64,000 nucleotides of DNA from Rhodobacterales bacterium HKCCE3408 (GCA_015689705.1 WVSN01000008.1:110398-174397), one strand, 5' to 3'; positions 50,917 to 60,233 are shown, counted from the stretch's first letter. Program-made: numbers and translations. The notes: generated by a model from the sequence alone, not told the origin.

Positions 50917-51582
50917 TCGCACCAGTTTGGCTTCGATGGGCCCAGACTGACGCATTCCAGGGATCTGACCATGCCGACGAGCCACGCCAGGCGCCGTCGG
51001 GGCGCCCTCAAAGAACGGATCGGCCGGCATTGGACGCAATCGAAGAGTAAGGGCGCCGGGCTCGGATATCAAATGAGCCGACTTGTCCCGGGAGCCGCGA
51101 CGCGGCGGCCTCATGCAGCTGGACGAGCATGGGGGATCCGGCTCACATCAAGCCGGCAAGCATCGCCTCGACGGCCGTCCGGTCAGCGTGCCAGCCGTGA
51201 ACACATCGGCTTCGGAGGTTTGGTAGATGTCATGCTAACTTGCCACCGCGCCACGGAGCGCTTAGTGCGCGACGACCCGAACGCAAAATGCAGGTGCAGC
51301 CCCGGCAGGTCATTTGCCGGAGAAGCTATTGACCTGATCGAACCAGACACGGCATTGGCACCTTAACATCCGTTTCCCGCAGCCCATGGGCAGCTTCGGC
51401 TGCGTGGCAGCCTTTTGATAATCGCAAGGCCAGCGTATTTTTTGGCGGCGGTCTCGTGGCTGACCTTGCCGGGCGTCCGCATTCGTCGGAGCCGCACGGG
51501 TCAAGACTGAACACTGACTTTGGCGTTGAGCCGGTCGCTTAACGTAGTCACGCGGTTTCGATCAATCGGAACCACGCCGTCG
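50917..51582. other. 666-base region without a supported gene
   Basis: Several short frames exist on both strands (for example 51326-51514 minus and 50911-51366 plus), but none shows a recognisable domain or good ribosome site. Around 51330-51520 the text has locally lower GC (a TTTTTTGG stretch) and looks like a degenerate repeat or gene remnant. I cannot identify it without a genome-wide comparison. Confidence 0.4.
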
Positions 51583-53121
51583 CTAGTCTGGCAGTCCGGC
51601 TTTCCGCATGCCCTCCAGGAACTTGTCAATGACCCGGTCCGTGTAGGGAACGTACTCGCGAATCCAGGCGACCGAGATCTCGGGCTGGAGTCTCTGAAGC
51701 GTGGCCATTACCTCCCGGGCTTCATCCAGGCGTCCGGCCTGGGCAAGGCTGGCAGCCAGGATCCGGTAGCCCCCCATGTGGCCGGGCCGCAGCTGGACGG
51801 CCTGCCGGCCCCAACGGATAGCTTCGTCGTAGTCGCCGGCGAGATAGTAGGCAGCGCCGTACGGCGCGAAGAAGATGTTCGTGAACGCTTCCTTCGGGTT
51901 CATCCGCGTGGCGCGCTGGAAGCAGTCGAAGGCCTCGTCACACCGACCGTCCAGCGCGAGGGTGAACCCGACGAACCCGATGGCCGCCGCAAAGTTCGGG
52001 TTGAGTTCCAGCGCGCGCCGATAATGGCGTAACGAGTCCTCGGTCCTGCGATCCGTCATCGCCAGGAAACCGGCCGCGACATGCGCCCATGGGTCTTGTT
52101 CATCCACCTGCATGGCGTGAAATGCGAGGCTTTCGGCCTCCTTCCGGTCCACCGCACTCCACCCGACATAGGCCGAAAAGAGACGCGCGAAGCTCAGCAT
52201 GCTGTTGGCGGGCGCATAGTCGGGAAACCGGTCCACAGCCGTTTGAAGGATGATGATGGCCTCGGCACTGCTCTCCGCGGTGAACCGCCAGAAATGCGGC
52301 AGCGCGCGGGCGACCATGTCCCAGGCCTGCAGATCCTCTGCGGATCGCCGTTCGGCCCGGTGCCCCTCCGCCGCGACGAGCTCCGGTTCGATTGCGGCGA
52401 CGACGTTCTCGGTGATCTCGTCCTGAAGCGCGAACACGTCGGTCAGGTCCCGATCATAGCGCTCGGACCACAGGTGGTTACCCGTTCCGGCGTCGAGAAG
52501 CTGGCAACTGATCCGCACTCGCTGGCCGCTTTTGCGGACGCTGCCCTCGAGAAGGTAGTCGACCCCGAGTTCGCGGCCGATCTGCCGGACATCGAGCGCC
52601 TGCCCCTTGTAGGCGAAGGACGAGTTGCGGGCGATCACGAAGAACCATCTCAGGCGGGACAATCCCATGATGATGTCCTCGGAGATACCGTCGCTGAAAT
52701 ACTCCTGCTCCGGGTCACCGGACATGTTCGTGAACGGGAGAACCGCGATCGAGGGCTTGTCCATCGTGCGCGGAGGAAGCGTCGGTGCGGCAGGGTCCGG
52801 CACGGCCGTTGCGGGACTGGACAGGTCGGCGACGAAGCGGACGCCCTTTCGCGCGACGGTGCGGATCAGGCGCTGTTCCTGCCCGGAGTCGCCGATAGCC
52901 TGCCGGGCCGCGGTGATGCGGCTTGTCAGGGTCGATTCCGAAACGATACGCCCGTCCCAGACCGCCTCGATCAGCTCGTCCTTGCTGATCACCCGATCCC
53001 TGTTCAGCACGAGGTATTCGATCAGGTCGAACACGCCGGGTTCGACAGTAACGGGGTGTCCGTCGCGCCACAGCTCGCGCCGGTCGATGTCCAGCCGGTT
53101 TCCATTGAACTCGAAGATCAC
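51583..53121 (-). CDS. Winged-helix regulator with TolB-like and TPR domains
   Basis: The start is placed at GTG 53121 (MIFEFNGNRLDIDRREL after GGGGGA). The 512-residue protein repeats the layout of the genes at 540 and 23635: winged helix (PGVFDLIEYLVLNRDRVISKDELIEAVW; RTVARKGVRFV), TolB-like domain (SIAVLPFTNMSGDPEQEYFSDGI; LGVDYLLEGSV), then TPR units (RHYRRALELNPNFAAAIGF). This type is common in Rhizobiales and Rhodobacterales as CadC-like or adenylate-cyclase-like regulators. It diverges from the acyl-CoA ligase and ThDP enzyme operon, its likely target. Confidence 0.86.
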   Translation of the reverse strand: MIFEFNGNRLDIDRRELWRDGHPVTVEPGVFDLIEYLVLNRDRVISKDELIEAVWDGRIVSESTLTSRITAARQAIGDSGQEQRLIRTVARKGVRFVADLSSPATAVPDPAAPTLPPRTMDKPSIAVLPFTNMSGDPEQEYFSDGISEDIIMGLSRLRWFFVIARNSSFAYKGQALDVRQIGRELGVDYLLEGSVRKSGQRVRISCQLLDAGTGNHLWSERYDRDLTDVFALQDEITENVVAAIEPELVAAEGHRAERRSAEDLQAWDMVARALPHFWRFTAESSAEAIIILQTAVDRFPDYAPANSMLSFARLFSAYVGWSAVDRKEAESLAFHAMQVDEQDPWAHVAAGFLAMTDRRTEDSLRHYRRALELNPNFAAAIGFVGFTLALDGRCDEAFDCFQRATRMNPKEAFTNIFFAPYGAAYYLAGDYDEAIRWGRQAVQLRPGHMGGYRILAASLAQAGRLDEAREVMATLQRLQPEISVAWIREYVPYTDRVIDKFLEGMRKAGLPD

Positions 53122-53275
53122 ATCGTCCCCCGAGCAGAATGAGCGAAGATATTCGCAAGTCCCGCTGCAAATCACCAAAAAAACAGCGGGCTCCCGGTGT
53201 AATCCCGGGGTTTCCCCAAGGACTTCCCGGGCGGCCATGGCTCACGCTCCCCAATATGAAATCGGGGAGAAAGCC

Positions 53276-54859
53276 ATGAATACCCTCGCCTATCTAGGAG
53301 ACGTTCTCGACCGGCGGGCGCGGTCCACGCCGAACGCCATATGCTGTTCAGACCTCGAGCGGGAGATGACGGCCGCCACCTGGTTCGACCGCGCCTGCCG
53401 GCTGGCGAACGCCCTTCTGGGTATCGGCCTGCAGCCGGGAGACCGCTTCGCCATCCTCGCCTACAACCGCCTGGAATGGATGGAGATCTATGCGGCCGCG
53501 GCGCTTTCTGGCCTGGTCGCCGTACCGGTGAATTTCCGGCTCACCGGCGGCGAGGTCCGCTTCATCCTGGAGGATTGCGACGCCCGCGCGCTTATCGTTG
53601 AGAATGCGCTGGCCGGAACCGCCGAAGACGCCCTCGATGGCTCGGCGATACCGGCGAGCGCCCGCATCCTGCTCGGCGCCGCCCGGCCTGTTCCCGGCTT
53701 TCGCGACTACGAGGACCTGATCCTTTCGGCGGGCCGGACGCGCCCGGCTGTCCGTGTCGCCGGCAAAGATCCCTGGGCGCTGATGTATACATCGGGCACG
53801 ACGGGCAATCCCAAGGGCGCGATCCGAAGCCACAGTGCAAGCACCCTGCTTTCCCTGACGACGGCGACCGAACTTTCGATCAGGCCGGACGACAATGCCC
53901 TGCTCGTCATGCCTCTGTGTCACGCGAATTCCTTCTTCTTTCTCAACGCCTTCGCGCATGTCGGCGCAAAGTGCACGATCTATTCCCGGCCATCCTTCGA
54001 CCCCGGTGAGATGCTCCGGACCCTCGCTGAGCGACGCGCAACCTTCACCTCGCTCGTGCCGACGCACTACACCATGATGCTCGCCGAGCCCGAGGCTGCG
54101 CGCCGGAGCTATCGCTACGACGCGCTGTCCCGGCTGATGATCTCGTCCGCGCCGGCGCGGCGTGAAACCAAGCTCGCGGTCATGGATCAGTTTCCGGCGG
54201 CTGGTCTCTTCGAACTCTACGGGTCGTCCGAAACCGGTTTCGTCACGATGCTCCACCCGGAGGATCAGCTGACGAAACTCGGCTCGGTCGGGCGGGAATG
54301 CGTCGGGACGTTACCGGTCCGGCTGCTCGACGACGACGGAAACGACGTGGCGGATGGACAGCCCGGCGAACTCTTTTCCTGCAACGCCTACACGTTCGAC
54401 GGATACTGGGGCCTGCCCGAGAAAACCAGGTCGGCGTTCCGCGGCGACTATTGTTCGGTCGGGGATGTCGCGCGCCGGGATGAGGACGGCTACTTCTACC
54501 TCGTCGACCGCCGGAGCAACATGATCATCTCGGGCGGCGAGAACATCTACCCGTCCGAAGTCGAAGCCGTGCTCGCCGCGCATCCCCTGGTCCGCGACGT
54601 CGCCGTCATCGGCCTCGATGATCCGGTCTGGGGCGAACGCGTCCATGCCGTCGTCGTCAGGCACGACGGAGCGGTCGGACACGAACAGGACCTGCTCGAC
54701 TGGTGCCGCGATCGCATCGCCGGTCACAAGCGCCCGAAGTCCCTGTCGTTCATCACCGAAGACGCGATGCCGAGGACGTCCACCGGAAAGATTCAGCACG
54801 CCATCCTGAAACGGCGGATCGCTGACGCGAACCGCACCACCGTCACCGCGGCAGAGTGA
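53276..54859 (+). CDS. AMP-forming acyl-CoA synthetase
   Basis: The start at 53276 follows GGGGAGA. The 527-residue enzyme has YTSGTTGNPKGAIRSH, LYGSSETGFVTM, SVGDVARRDEDGYFYLVDRRSNMIISGGENIYPSEVE (in pieces) and the terminal lysine in TSTGKIQHA. It lies 13 bases before a ThDP-dependent lyase. A CoA ligase paired with such a lyase suggests formation and C-C cleavage (or joining) of a 2-hydroxyacyl- or oxalyl-CoA. Confidence 0.9.
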   Translation: MNTLAYLGDVLDRRARSTPNAICCSDLEREMTAATWFDRACRLANALLGIGLQPGDRFAILAYNRLEWMEIYAAAALSGLVAVPVNFRLTGGEVRFILEDCDARALIVENALAGTAEDALDGSAIPASARILLGAARPVPGFRDYEDLILSAGRTRPAVRVAGKDPWALMYTSGTTGNPKGAIRSHSASTLLSLTTATELSIRPDDNALLVMPLCHANSFFFLNAFAHVGAKCTIYSRPSFDPGEMLRTLAERRATFTSLVPTHYTMMLAEPEAARRSYRYDALSRLMISSAPARRETKLAVMDQFPAAGLFELYGSSETGFVTMLHPEDQLTKLGSVGRECVGTLPVRLLDDDGNDVADGQPGELFSCNAYTFDGYWGLPEKTRSAFRGDYCSVGDVARRDEDGYFYLVDRRSNMIISGGENIYPSEVEAVLAAHPLVRDVAVIGLDDPVWGERVHAVVVRHDGAVGHEQDLLDWCRDRIAGHKRPKSLSFITEDAMPRTSTGKIQHAILKRRIADANRTTVTAAE

Positions 54860-54872
54860 GGGAGACAGAGAG

Positions 54873-56522
54873 ATGAAAGTGACCGGATCACAACTCGTCG
54901 CACGCGCGCTTCAGGCGCAGGGGGTCGACACGTTCTTCTACCTGATGGGCGCACCAATGCTGGCTGTCGAGTCCGCCGCGCTGAGCCTCGGACTACGCGG
55001 AATCGACGTGCGCCACGAACAGGCGGCGGCCATCGCCGCGCATGCCTATGCTCGCCTGCGCAACGTGCCCGGCGTCTGCATGGCAGCATCCGGGCCGGGC
55101 ATGACCAACCTGATCACCGGCATCGCCCATGCCTACGCGGATTGCACGCCGCTGGTCGCGCTCGGCGGCTCGTCTCCGGTGGCCGAGAGCCATCACGGCA
55201 CATTTCAGGAGATCGATCAGCTGGCGATGGTCGCGTCTTGCACGAAGTGGTCCGACAGCGTCCATCACGCGCGGCGCATCCCGGAATTCATCGCCCGGGC
55301 CTTCGCCACGGCGATGTCGGGAAAACCCGGACCGGTCTATCTCGACCTTCCCGCCGACGTCCTGTTTGAAGAGGTCGAGGAGGACGACATCGCATGGCCG
55401 GAAGCGTGGAACGACCGGCCGAGACCCCGGCCGGCCGCCGCCCCGTCGGAGATAGCCGCCGTCGTCGATCTTCTGACCAAGGCCGAGCGGCCGGTCCTGC
55501 TTTCGGGTTCGGGTGTGTTCTGGTCCGGGGCCGAGGCCGAACTCGCCGCCTTCGTCGAGGCCGCCGGGATACCGTTCTACACAACGCCACAGGGCCGCGG
55601 AGCAATTCCCGAGGATCATGAATTCTGCTACCTCACCGCGCGCGGCGCCGCCTTTTCCGAGGCCGATCTCGTCGTCATCCTCGGCACGCGGATGAACTAC
55701 ATGATCGGTCATGCCGCGCCGCCCCGTTTCGCCGAAACGGCAGCTCTTGTCCGGATCGATATCGACGCCGGTGAAATTGCCACGTCGCCGCGCCGGCTTG
55801 CGGTTGGCATCGTCGCCGACCTTAAGACGGCCCTCGCCCAGTTGACCGAAGCCACCGCAAACAGGATCACGCGGGACACCTTCGCGGCGTGGCGCGACCG
55901 GCTCCGCGGCCGCAACGCGTCGAAAACCGCGGGCCAGGAAGAGAAACTGGCCGATACCACTGTCCCGATTCATCCGCTTCGGCTTTGCCGCGATCTTCGC
56001 GATGTGCTGCCGCGTGATGCCATCCTCTGCGTCGATGGGCAGGAGATCCTGAACTTCGCCCGGCAGGTCATCCCCACCTACCTGCCGCGGCACAGGCTCA
56101 ATTCCGGGACGTTCGGCACGATGGGCGTGGGCCTGCCCCTGGGCCTCGGTGCCAGGGCCGCCTGCCCCGACCGCCCCGTGGTCGTCCTCCATGGCGACGG
56201 GTCTTTCGGCATGAACGCGCTCGAGATCGACACGCTGGTGCGGCACCGCCTGCCGGTTCTGGTCGTCATCAGCCTGAACGGCGGCTGGACCGGGGACCCC
56301 GAGCGGGAGCGCCCGGGCCGCGATCTCGGCTATACGCGGTACGACAGGCTGGCCGAGGCGCTCGGCGCGCACGGGTCTTATGTCGAGACGCCCGACGACA
56401 TCGTTCCGGCCTTGCGGCTGGCGCTGGACGTCGTGGCAGGCGGGCGAACGGCCGTGGTGAACGTCGTCACCGACTGGCGCGCACGCGCGTCCACGGCGGC
56501 CTTCACCCGCTACGTGACCTGA
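54873..56522 (+). CDS. ThDP-dependent enzyme, oxalyl-CoA decarboxylase / 2-hydroxyacyl-CoA lyase type
   Basis: The 549-residue protein has the three ThDP domains: an N-terminal pyrimidine-binding domain with the catalytic Glu49 (VRHEQAAAIAAHAYAR), a central Rossmann-like domain, and the C-terminal pyrophosphate domain with the GDGSFGMNALEI ... NGGW metal motif near residue 440. The family includes acetolactate synthase, oxalyl-CoA decarboxylase and 2-hydroxyacyl-CoA lyase. The adjacent CoA ligase points to a CoA-thioester substrate, so the last two are preferred. GGGAGACAGAGAG precedes the ATG. Confidence 0.85.
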   Translation: MKVTGSQLVARALQAQGVDTFFYLMGAPMLAVESAALSLGLRGIDVRHEQAAAIAAHAYARLRNVPGVCMAASGPGMTNLITGIAHAYADCTPLVALGGSSPVAESHHGTFQEIDQLAMVASCTKWSDSVHHARRIPEFIARAFATAMSGKPGPVYLDLPADVLFEEVEEDDIAWPEAWNDRPRPRPAAAPSEIAAVVDLLTKAERPVLLSGSGVFWSGAEAELAAFVEAAGIPFYTTPQGRGAIPEDHEFCYLTARGAAFSEADLVVILGTRMNYMIGHAAPPRFAETAALVRIDIDAGEIATSPRRLAVGIVADLKTALAQLTEATANRITRDTFAAWRDRLRGRNASKTAGQEEKLADTTVPIHPLRLCRDLRDVLPRDAILCVDGQEILNFARQVIPTYLPRHRLNSGTFGTMGVGLPLGLGARAACPDRPVVVLHGDGSFGMNALEIDTLVRHRLPVLVVISLNGGWTGDPERERPGRDLGYTRYDRLAEALGAHGSYVETPDDIVPALRLALDVVAGGRTAVVNVVTDWRARASTAAFTRYVT

Positions 56523-56645
56523 CGCGGAACCTGAACGAAGGGCGTGGCGGCCTGGATCTTGATCAATGTATGGGCCGGCCCGGACCCCTGACAGGCGGGA
56601 CATGATCAGGCCGGCCCATTGCAGATACGCGGTGGTCTGAGCCCG

Positions 56646-56762
56646 ATGGCTTGGACTTCGCGACGGATTCTCGGGCGCATGTTGGAAGAGAGCAAAGGCG
56701 GGCTAGTCGAAAAAGGCCAGCGGACAGTACCGTTTGAGATCGTCACTCCTGAGCATCCCTGA
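56646..56762 (+). other. Possible small or remnant coding segment
   Basis: In the 486-base gap 56523-57008 one plus-strand frame reads more like protein than the rest: it includes MAWTSRRILGRMLEES and ends FEIVTPEHP before a TGA. The same frame stays open leftward to about 56590 without a start. It may be the end of a decayed gene or a very small gene. I recognise no family. The rest of the gap shows nothing. Confidence 0.2.
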
Positions 56763-57008
56763 CACCCCCCAGGACGCAGACCGACGTCAGTCCAAACCGT
56801 CCTCAGACCCTTGGACAATTGGCAGCGCTGCGGATCGACGGGAACGGCGGCACGACTTCAGCGGCCCACGCGGATGCTGGTCGGCGGCGCAGAGAAGGTC
56901 TGCTAGGAGCCCGACGCAGACGTGAATATGCATTTCACATGCGGTGCTCTTCATCGGACTGGCGAAGTCCGAGGCACCGGAATGACCGAACGGCGGCGCA
57001 GATATTTA

Positions 57009-57578
57009 CTACGCAAGGACGAGGGCCATCAGCCTGTCCTTCAATCCCAAGGTGTTCGGCTCCTTGAGCACCAGGGTTCTCTGGAACACCGTTCCGACAA
57101 TGACATCGAGCAGGAACTGAACGTCTTCTGCGGAATCCTCTCCGTTTGGGAGTGCACGCGCCAATGCGACCGCGGCCGACGCGCGCCACGGATAGACGTA
57201 ATTGTCGCGGAAGACTTTGGCCATGACGGGGTCGTTTCCCCCGGTCGAGATTGCGGCGAATATGACTATCGAGGCGAGCGGCCTGGAAAATGTATTCACG
57301 AGCTGGCCTATGGCCTCCTCCACGTCCGCGCGCGGTTCGTTCGTTTCAGGGACGAGACCGATGGAAATATCGTCCGCGGCGGCGTCCAGAACGAGCTCGC
57401 CCTTGGATTTCCACCAACGATAGATGGTTGCCTTGCTGACGCCGGCCTCAGCCGCCACCGCCTCCAACGTCAAGCGATCATACCCGCCACTCAAGAGCTG
57501 TCGGCGCACGGCGTCGACGATTGCTTCGCGAGATTGATTGCTGCGCGGTCGGCCACGCTTTGCTCGGTCAACTTGCAT
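57009..57578 (-). CDS. TetR-family repressor
   Basis: The start is at 57578 (MQVDRAKRGRPRSNQSREAIV). The 189-residue protein has a basic N-terminal arm (KRGRPRS) and an HTH (VRRQLLSGGYDRLTLEAVAAEAGVSKATIYRWWKSK in pieces), with the TIYRWW form typical of the branch whose C-terminal domain is TetR_C_16-like. It diverges from the CPBP-serine hydrolase operon, and a palindrome lies in the shared intergenic region, so it most likely represses both directions. Confidence 0.87.
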   Translation of the reverse strand: MQVDRAKRGRPRSNQSREAIVDAVRRQLLSGGYDRLTLEAVAAEAGVSKATIYRWWKSKGELVLDAAADDISIGLVPETNEPRADVEEAIGQLVNTFSRPLASIVIFAAISTGGNDPVMAKVFRDNYVYPWRASAAVALARALPNGEDSAEDVQFLLDVIVGTVFQRTLVLKEPNTLGLKDRLMALVLA

Positions 57579-57631
57579 GCGAGAGGTTCTGGTTGCTGAG
57601 AGAATGGCAATTTGAAGCCATTTCGCAAAAC

Positions 57632-57664
57632 TTGACAAGAATCAAATCGAAACGCATCGTTTCG
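57632..57664 (+). promoter_or_regulatory. Promoter with TetR-type palindrome before the CPBP gene
   Basis: A perfect -35 TTGACA (57632-57637) is followed 17 bases later by a weak -10 at 57655-57660. The inverted repeat CGAAACG / CGTTTCG with a CAT spacer (57648-57664) overlaps the -10. The GAAACG...CGTTTC form is typical of operators of TIYRWW-type TetR proteins. The arrangement fits repression of the CPBP-serine hydrolase operon and of the divergent tetR gene. Confidence 0.65.
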
Positions 57665-57694
57665 TAATTGGGCAGGCCCTTTCGAGAGAAAGCC

Positions 57695-58462
57695 ATGTCA
57701 AGACTCCGCGCCTTTGCCGAGACTTATCCGCTTCTCTTCGTCGTCGCTCTGGCGATCCTGCAGCCGGTTCTGGCACTTCCTTTCATCGTGGCCACAAGGG
57801 TCCTCGGGATCGAACTGACCCCGCTGCGCCTGATCATCCCGACCGTCCAGTCGTTGTTCATCCTGTGGTTCATCTGTGCCATGGGCTGGTGGCGCATGAG
57901 CGGGCTCACCGGACGGGTGCGCAATGTCCATTTGTTGATCTATCCCTCGCTTGCGTTGTTTCTTCCGGCGCTTCTCTACGGAAACGTCCAGATCGCTACT
58001 GGCTGGTTATTGTTCTATTTCTTCGCGCTTCTGGCGACCGGCGTGAGTGAGGAAGGCTTTGCGCGCGGCATCGCGGTTCCGGTCCTGCTAAGTTACGGCA
58101 GGTGGGGAGCGGTGCTGGTCGCAGCCGCAATTTTCAGCGCGGGACACCTCACCAACGGATTCTTCGAGGAGTTCTCGGCGATCGAATGGATCGACAAGTT
58201 TGGTGCAACGTTTGGCTTCGCGGTGCTCTACGGCGCACTCTTCCTCAGGACCGGGAACCTGCTTCCGTTGATCTTCCTGCACGCATTGGCTGACTACATC
58301 TACCTGACCTCTGGCACCGCAGGCCCGTTCGTCGATGAACCGGTCGACGTCCGCATCCACCTGGCGATCGCCACGGCAAACCTTCTCGTCGGGCTCTACC
58401 TCCTGTCGGGCGTCACGGAAGAGGACATGCCCGCCACGCGCGACCCACTGCCGGCGCAGTGA
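57695..58462 (+). CDS. CPBP-family intramembrane metalloprotease
   Basis: The 255-residue polytopic protein has the CPBP (Abi/CAAX protease) motifs in order: SEEGFARG (EExxxR), FSAGHL (FxxxH) and HALAD (HxxxD/N). These form the metal site within the membrane. The family processes prenylated proteins in eukaryotes and has self-immunity or envelope roles in bacteria. Its start follows CGAGAGAAAG. The stop overlaps the start of the serine hydrolase gene. Confidence 0.88.
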   Translation: MSRLRAFAETYPLLFVVALAILQPVLALPFIVATRVLGIELTPLRLIIPTVQSLFILWFICAMGWWRMSGLTGRVRNVHLLIYPSLALFLPALLYGNVQIATGWLLFYFFALLATGVSEEGFARGIAVPVLLSYGRWGAVLVAAAIFSAGHLTNGFFEEFSAIEWIDKFGATFGFAVLYGALFLRTGNLLPLIFLHALADYIYLTSGTAGPFVDEPVDVRIHLAIATANLLVGLYLLSGVTEEDMPATRDPLPAQ

Positions 58463-59982
58463 TGAGAACGGCCCGGTGGCGCCACGGTCTCTTTGCCCTG
58501 GCCTTCGGCGTCCTGGCCATGCCTGCCGGATCTCAGGAGGGCGCCAGAACCCATGCAGCATTGATCGCTACAGTAGAGGCGGCAGTTCCGGCAGCCATCG
58601 AGAGGCACGACGTCCCGGGAGCCGCGGTTGCCATGGTTCTTGGCGGCGACCTTGTCTGGGAAGCGGGTTTCGGGATCGCGGACACAGGCACGCAGGCGCC
58701 TGTTACACCGGATACCGTGTTCGAAGCCGCATCGGTCGCCAAACCGGTCACCGCCTGGGCGATCCTTCGCCTTGCGGAGCAGGGGCTACTCGACCTCGAT
58801 GCGCCAATCGAGACCTTCATTTCTCATTGGTCACTTCCCCCGTCACCGTTCGACCATTCCGGGGTCACTGCCCGCCGGCTGCTTGCGCACGCTGCCGGTA
58901 TCAACTTCGGCGGAGATCCTGGCGTGGAGCCGGGAGAGGACGTTCCGACCCTCCGGGAGGCTGCCGACGGTACAGGTCTGGAAGGCGGGCGGATCGAAGC
59001 GGCGTTTCCGCCAGCCGAGAGATACCGCTATTCCTCAAAGGGTTATGCCCTGCTGGAAATGGCTGTCGAGGACATCACTGGAGCACCCTTCGCGGAGTAC
59101 ATGCAGGCACAGATACTCGAGCCACTGGAAATGACATCCAGCGGCTTTGAATGGACGCCGGAGCTTCGGGACCGCGCCGCCACGGGCCATGACTGGTTCG
59201 GGAACCCGCTTCCGCATTACGAACATCCGACCTCTGCACCGGGCGGCTTGTTGACCACTGCGGGAGATCTGGCGCGATTCCTGGCCGCCGGCATGACCGG
59301 GCCGAGCGGTGAGCCACCGGGGCGAGGCATCATTTCAACGCCATCGGTCATTGAGACCTTCTCGCCATTCCCGTTTACCGACGATGAAAGCATGGTTGGC
59401 CTTGGCTATAATCTCGACAGCAGCACAGGCACTCTGGTTGCGCGAAAGTCGGGCGATCATCGCGGCTTCAAGCCGATCGTGTTCACGATACCCGAACTCG
59501 GTGCCGCGCTCGTGATCCTGACCAACAGTGACAGAGCTGCGGCAGGCGTGTTCGCCGACATCGCCTGCCCGTGGAGCCGGCTGCTGCAGGGAAATCCGCT
59601 GAGCACAACGTGCAGTCAGCTGTTCATGATCCGCAATGCCCACTGGGGCATCGCCGCCTTTCTTGTCGCGACGGGACTTTGGGTTGGGACGCGACCAGTC
59701 GTCGAATGTTTGAAAGGAACCCGCGCTCTAGTGACCAGCGTCCGTTCTTGGCGTGGATTGGCGGTGCTGTTCCTGAGCCTTTTCCTGATAGCTTGGTGGG
59801 GCTTCTGGTACACCGACATCCCACTCAGATTGTTGAGCTATCCTCCGACATTCTACACGGTTCGTTTCGATCCCTGGCCGACAGCCTTTGTCTGGATCAG
59901 TTGGGGCATCACGGTTCTTGTCATCGCCCTGATGCTCAGAACCGCGCTCAGACAAGGCCCGACTTTGCAGGACGCCGGCTAG
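58462..59982 (+). CDS. Serine beta-lactamase-like hydrolase with C-terminal membrane domain
   Basis: The 506-residue protein has a signal peptide (about 1-25) and a class C beta-lactamase/PBP-like domain at about 35-385: the SxxK motif is in ASVAKPVTAW, the YxN-type motif appears as YSSKGY, and a late HRGFKP corresponds to the KTG position. After it come three or four hydrophobic helices (HWGIAAFLVATGLWVG; VLFLSLFLIAWWGFWY; FVWISWGITVLVIALML). The catalytic part would face the periplasm. It is co-translated with the CPBP protease. Esterase or D-amino-peptidase activity is possible; substrate unknown. Confidence 0.85.
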   Translation: MRTARWRHGLFALAFGVLAMPAGSQEGARTHAALIATVEAAVPAAIERHDVPGAAVAMVLGGDLVWEAGFGIADTGTQAPVTPDTVFEAASVAKPVTAWAILRLAEQGLLDLDAPIETFISHWSLPPSPFDHSGVTARRLLAHAAGINFGGDPGVEPGEDVPTLREAADGTGLEGGRIEAAFPPAERYRYSSKGYALLEMAVEDITGAPFAEYMQAQILEPLEMTSSGFEWTPELRDRAATGHDWFGNPLPHYEHPTSAPGGLLTTAGDLARFLAAGMTGPSGEPPGRGIISTPSVIETFSPFPFTDDESMVGLGYNLDSSTGTLVARKSGDHRGFKPIVFTIPELGAALVILTNSDRAAAGVFADIACPWSRLLQGNPLSTTCSQLFMIRNAHWGIAAFLVATGLWVGTRPVVECLKGTRALVTSVRSWRGLAVLFLSLFLIAWWGFWYTDIPLRLLSYPPTFYTVRFDPWPTAFVWISWGITVLVIALMLRTALRQGPTLQDAG

Positions 59983-60143
59983 CAATCCGCGCAGTCATGA
60001 GGTCCGGAGAATACCGGCCCCGAGAGACCGCTTCCTGGCCCCTGGCGCAGCGGCCGGTACACAGCCCTTCCTGCACAACCCTCTAAAACAACGAGAAAAT
60101 CCGGCCGCAGCCGGATCGAGAGAACGCTTTCTCGGCGGCAAGC

Positions 60144-60233
60144 TGGCGGAGGAGGTGGGATTCGAACCCACGGTACGCTCTCGCGCACGCCGGTTTTCAA
60201 GACCGGTGCCTTCGACCGCTCGGCCACTCCTCC
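60144..60233 (-). tRNA. tRNA-Ser (anticodon TGA)
   Basis: On the minus strand the acceptor arms GGAGGAG and CTCCTCC pair, followed by discriminator G and an encoded CCA (60146-60144). The anticodon loop reads CTTGAAAA within a CCGGT/ACCGG stem, giving anticodon TGA. A long variable arm (GCGAGAGC region) and the T-loop GGTTCGAATCC are present, as expected of a class II serine tRNA. Confidence 0.97.

Noticed and set aside
60144..60233. tRNA-Ser as the attachment site of an integrated element
   Set aside because: No integrase gene, no second copy of the tRNA 3' end and no mobile genes are visible on either side; the flanking genes are ordinary.
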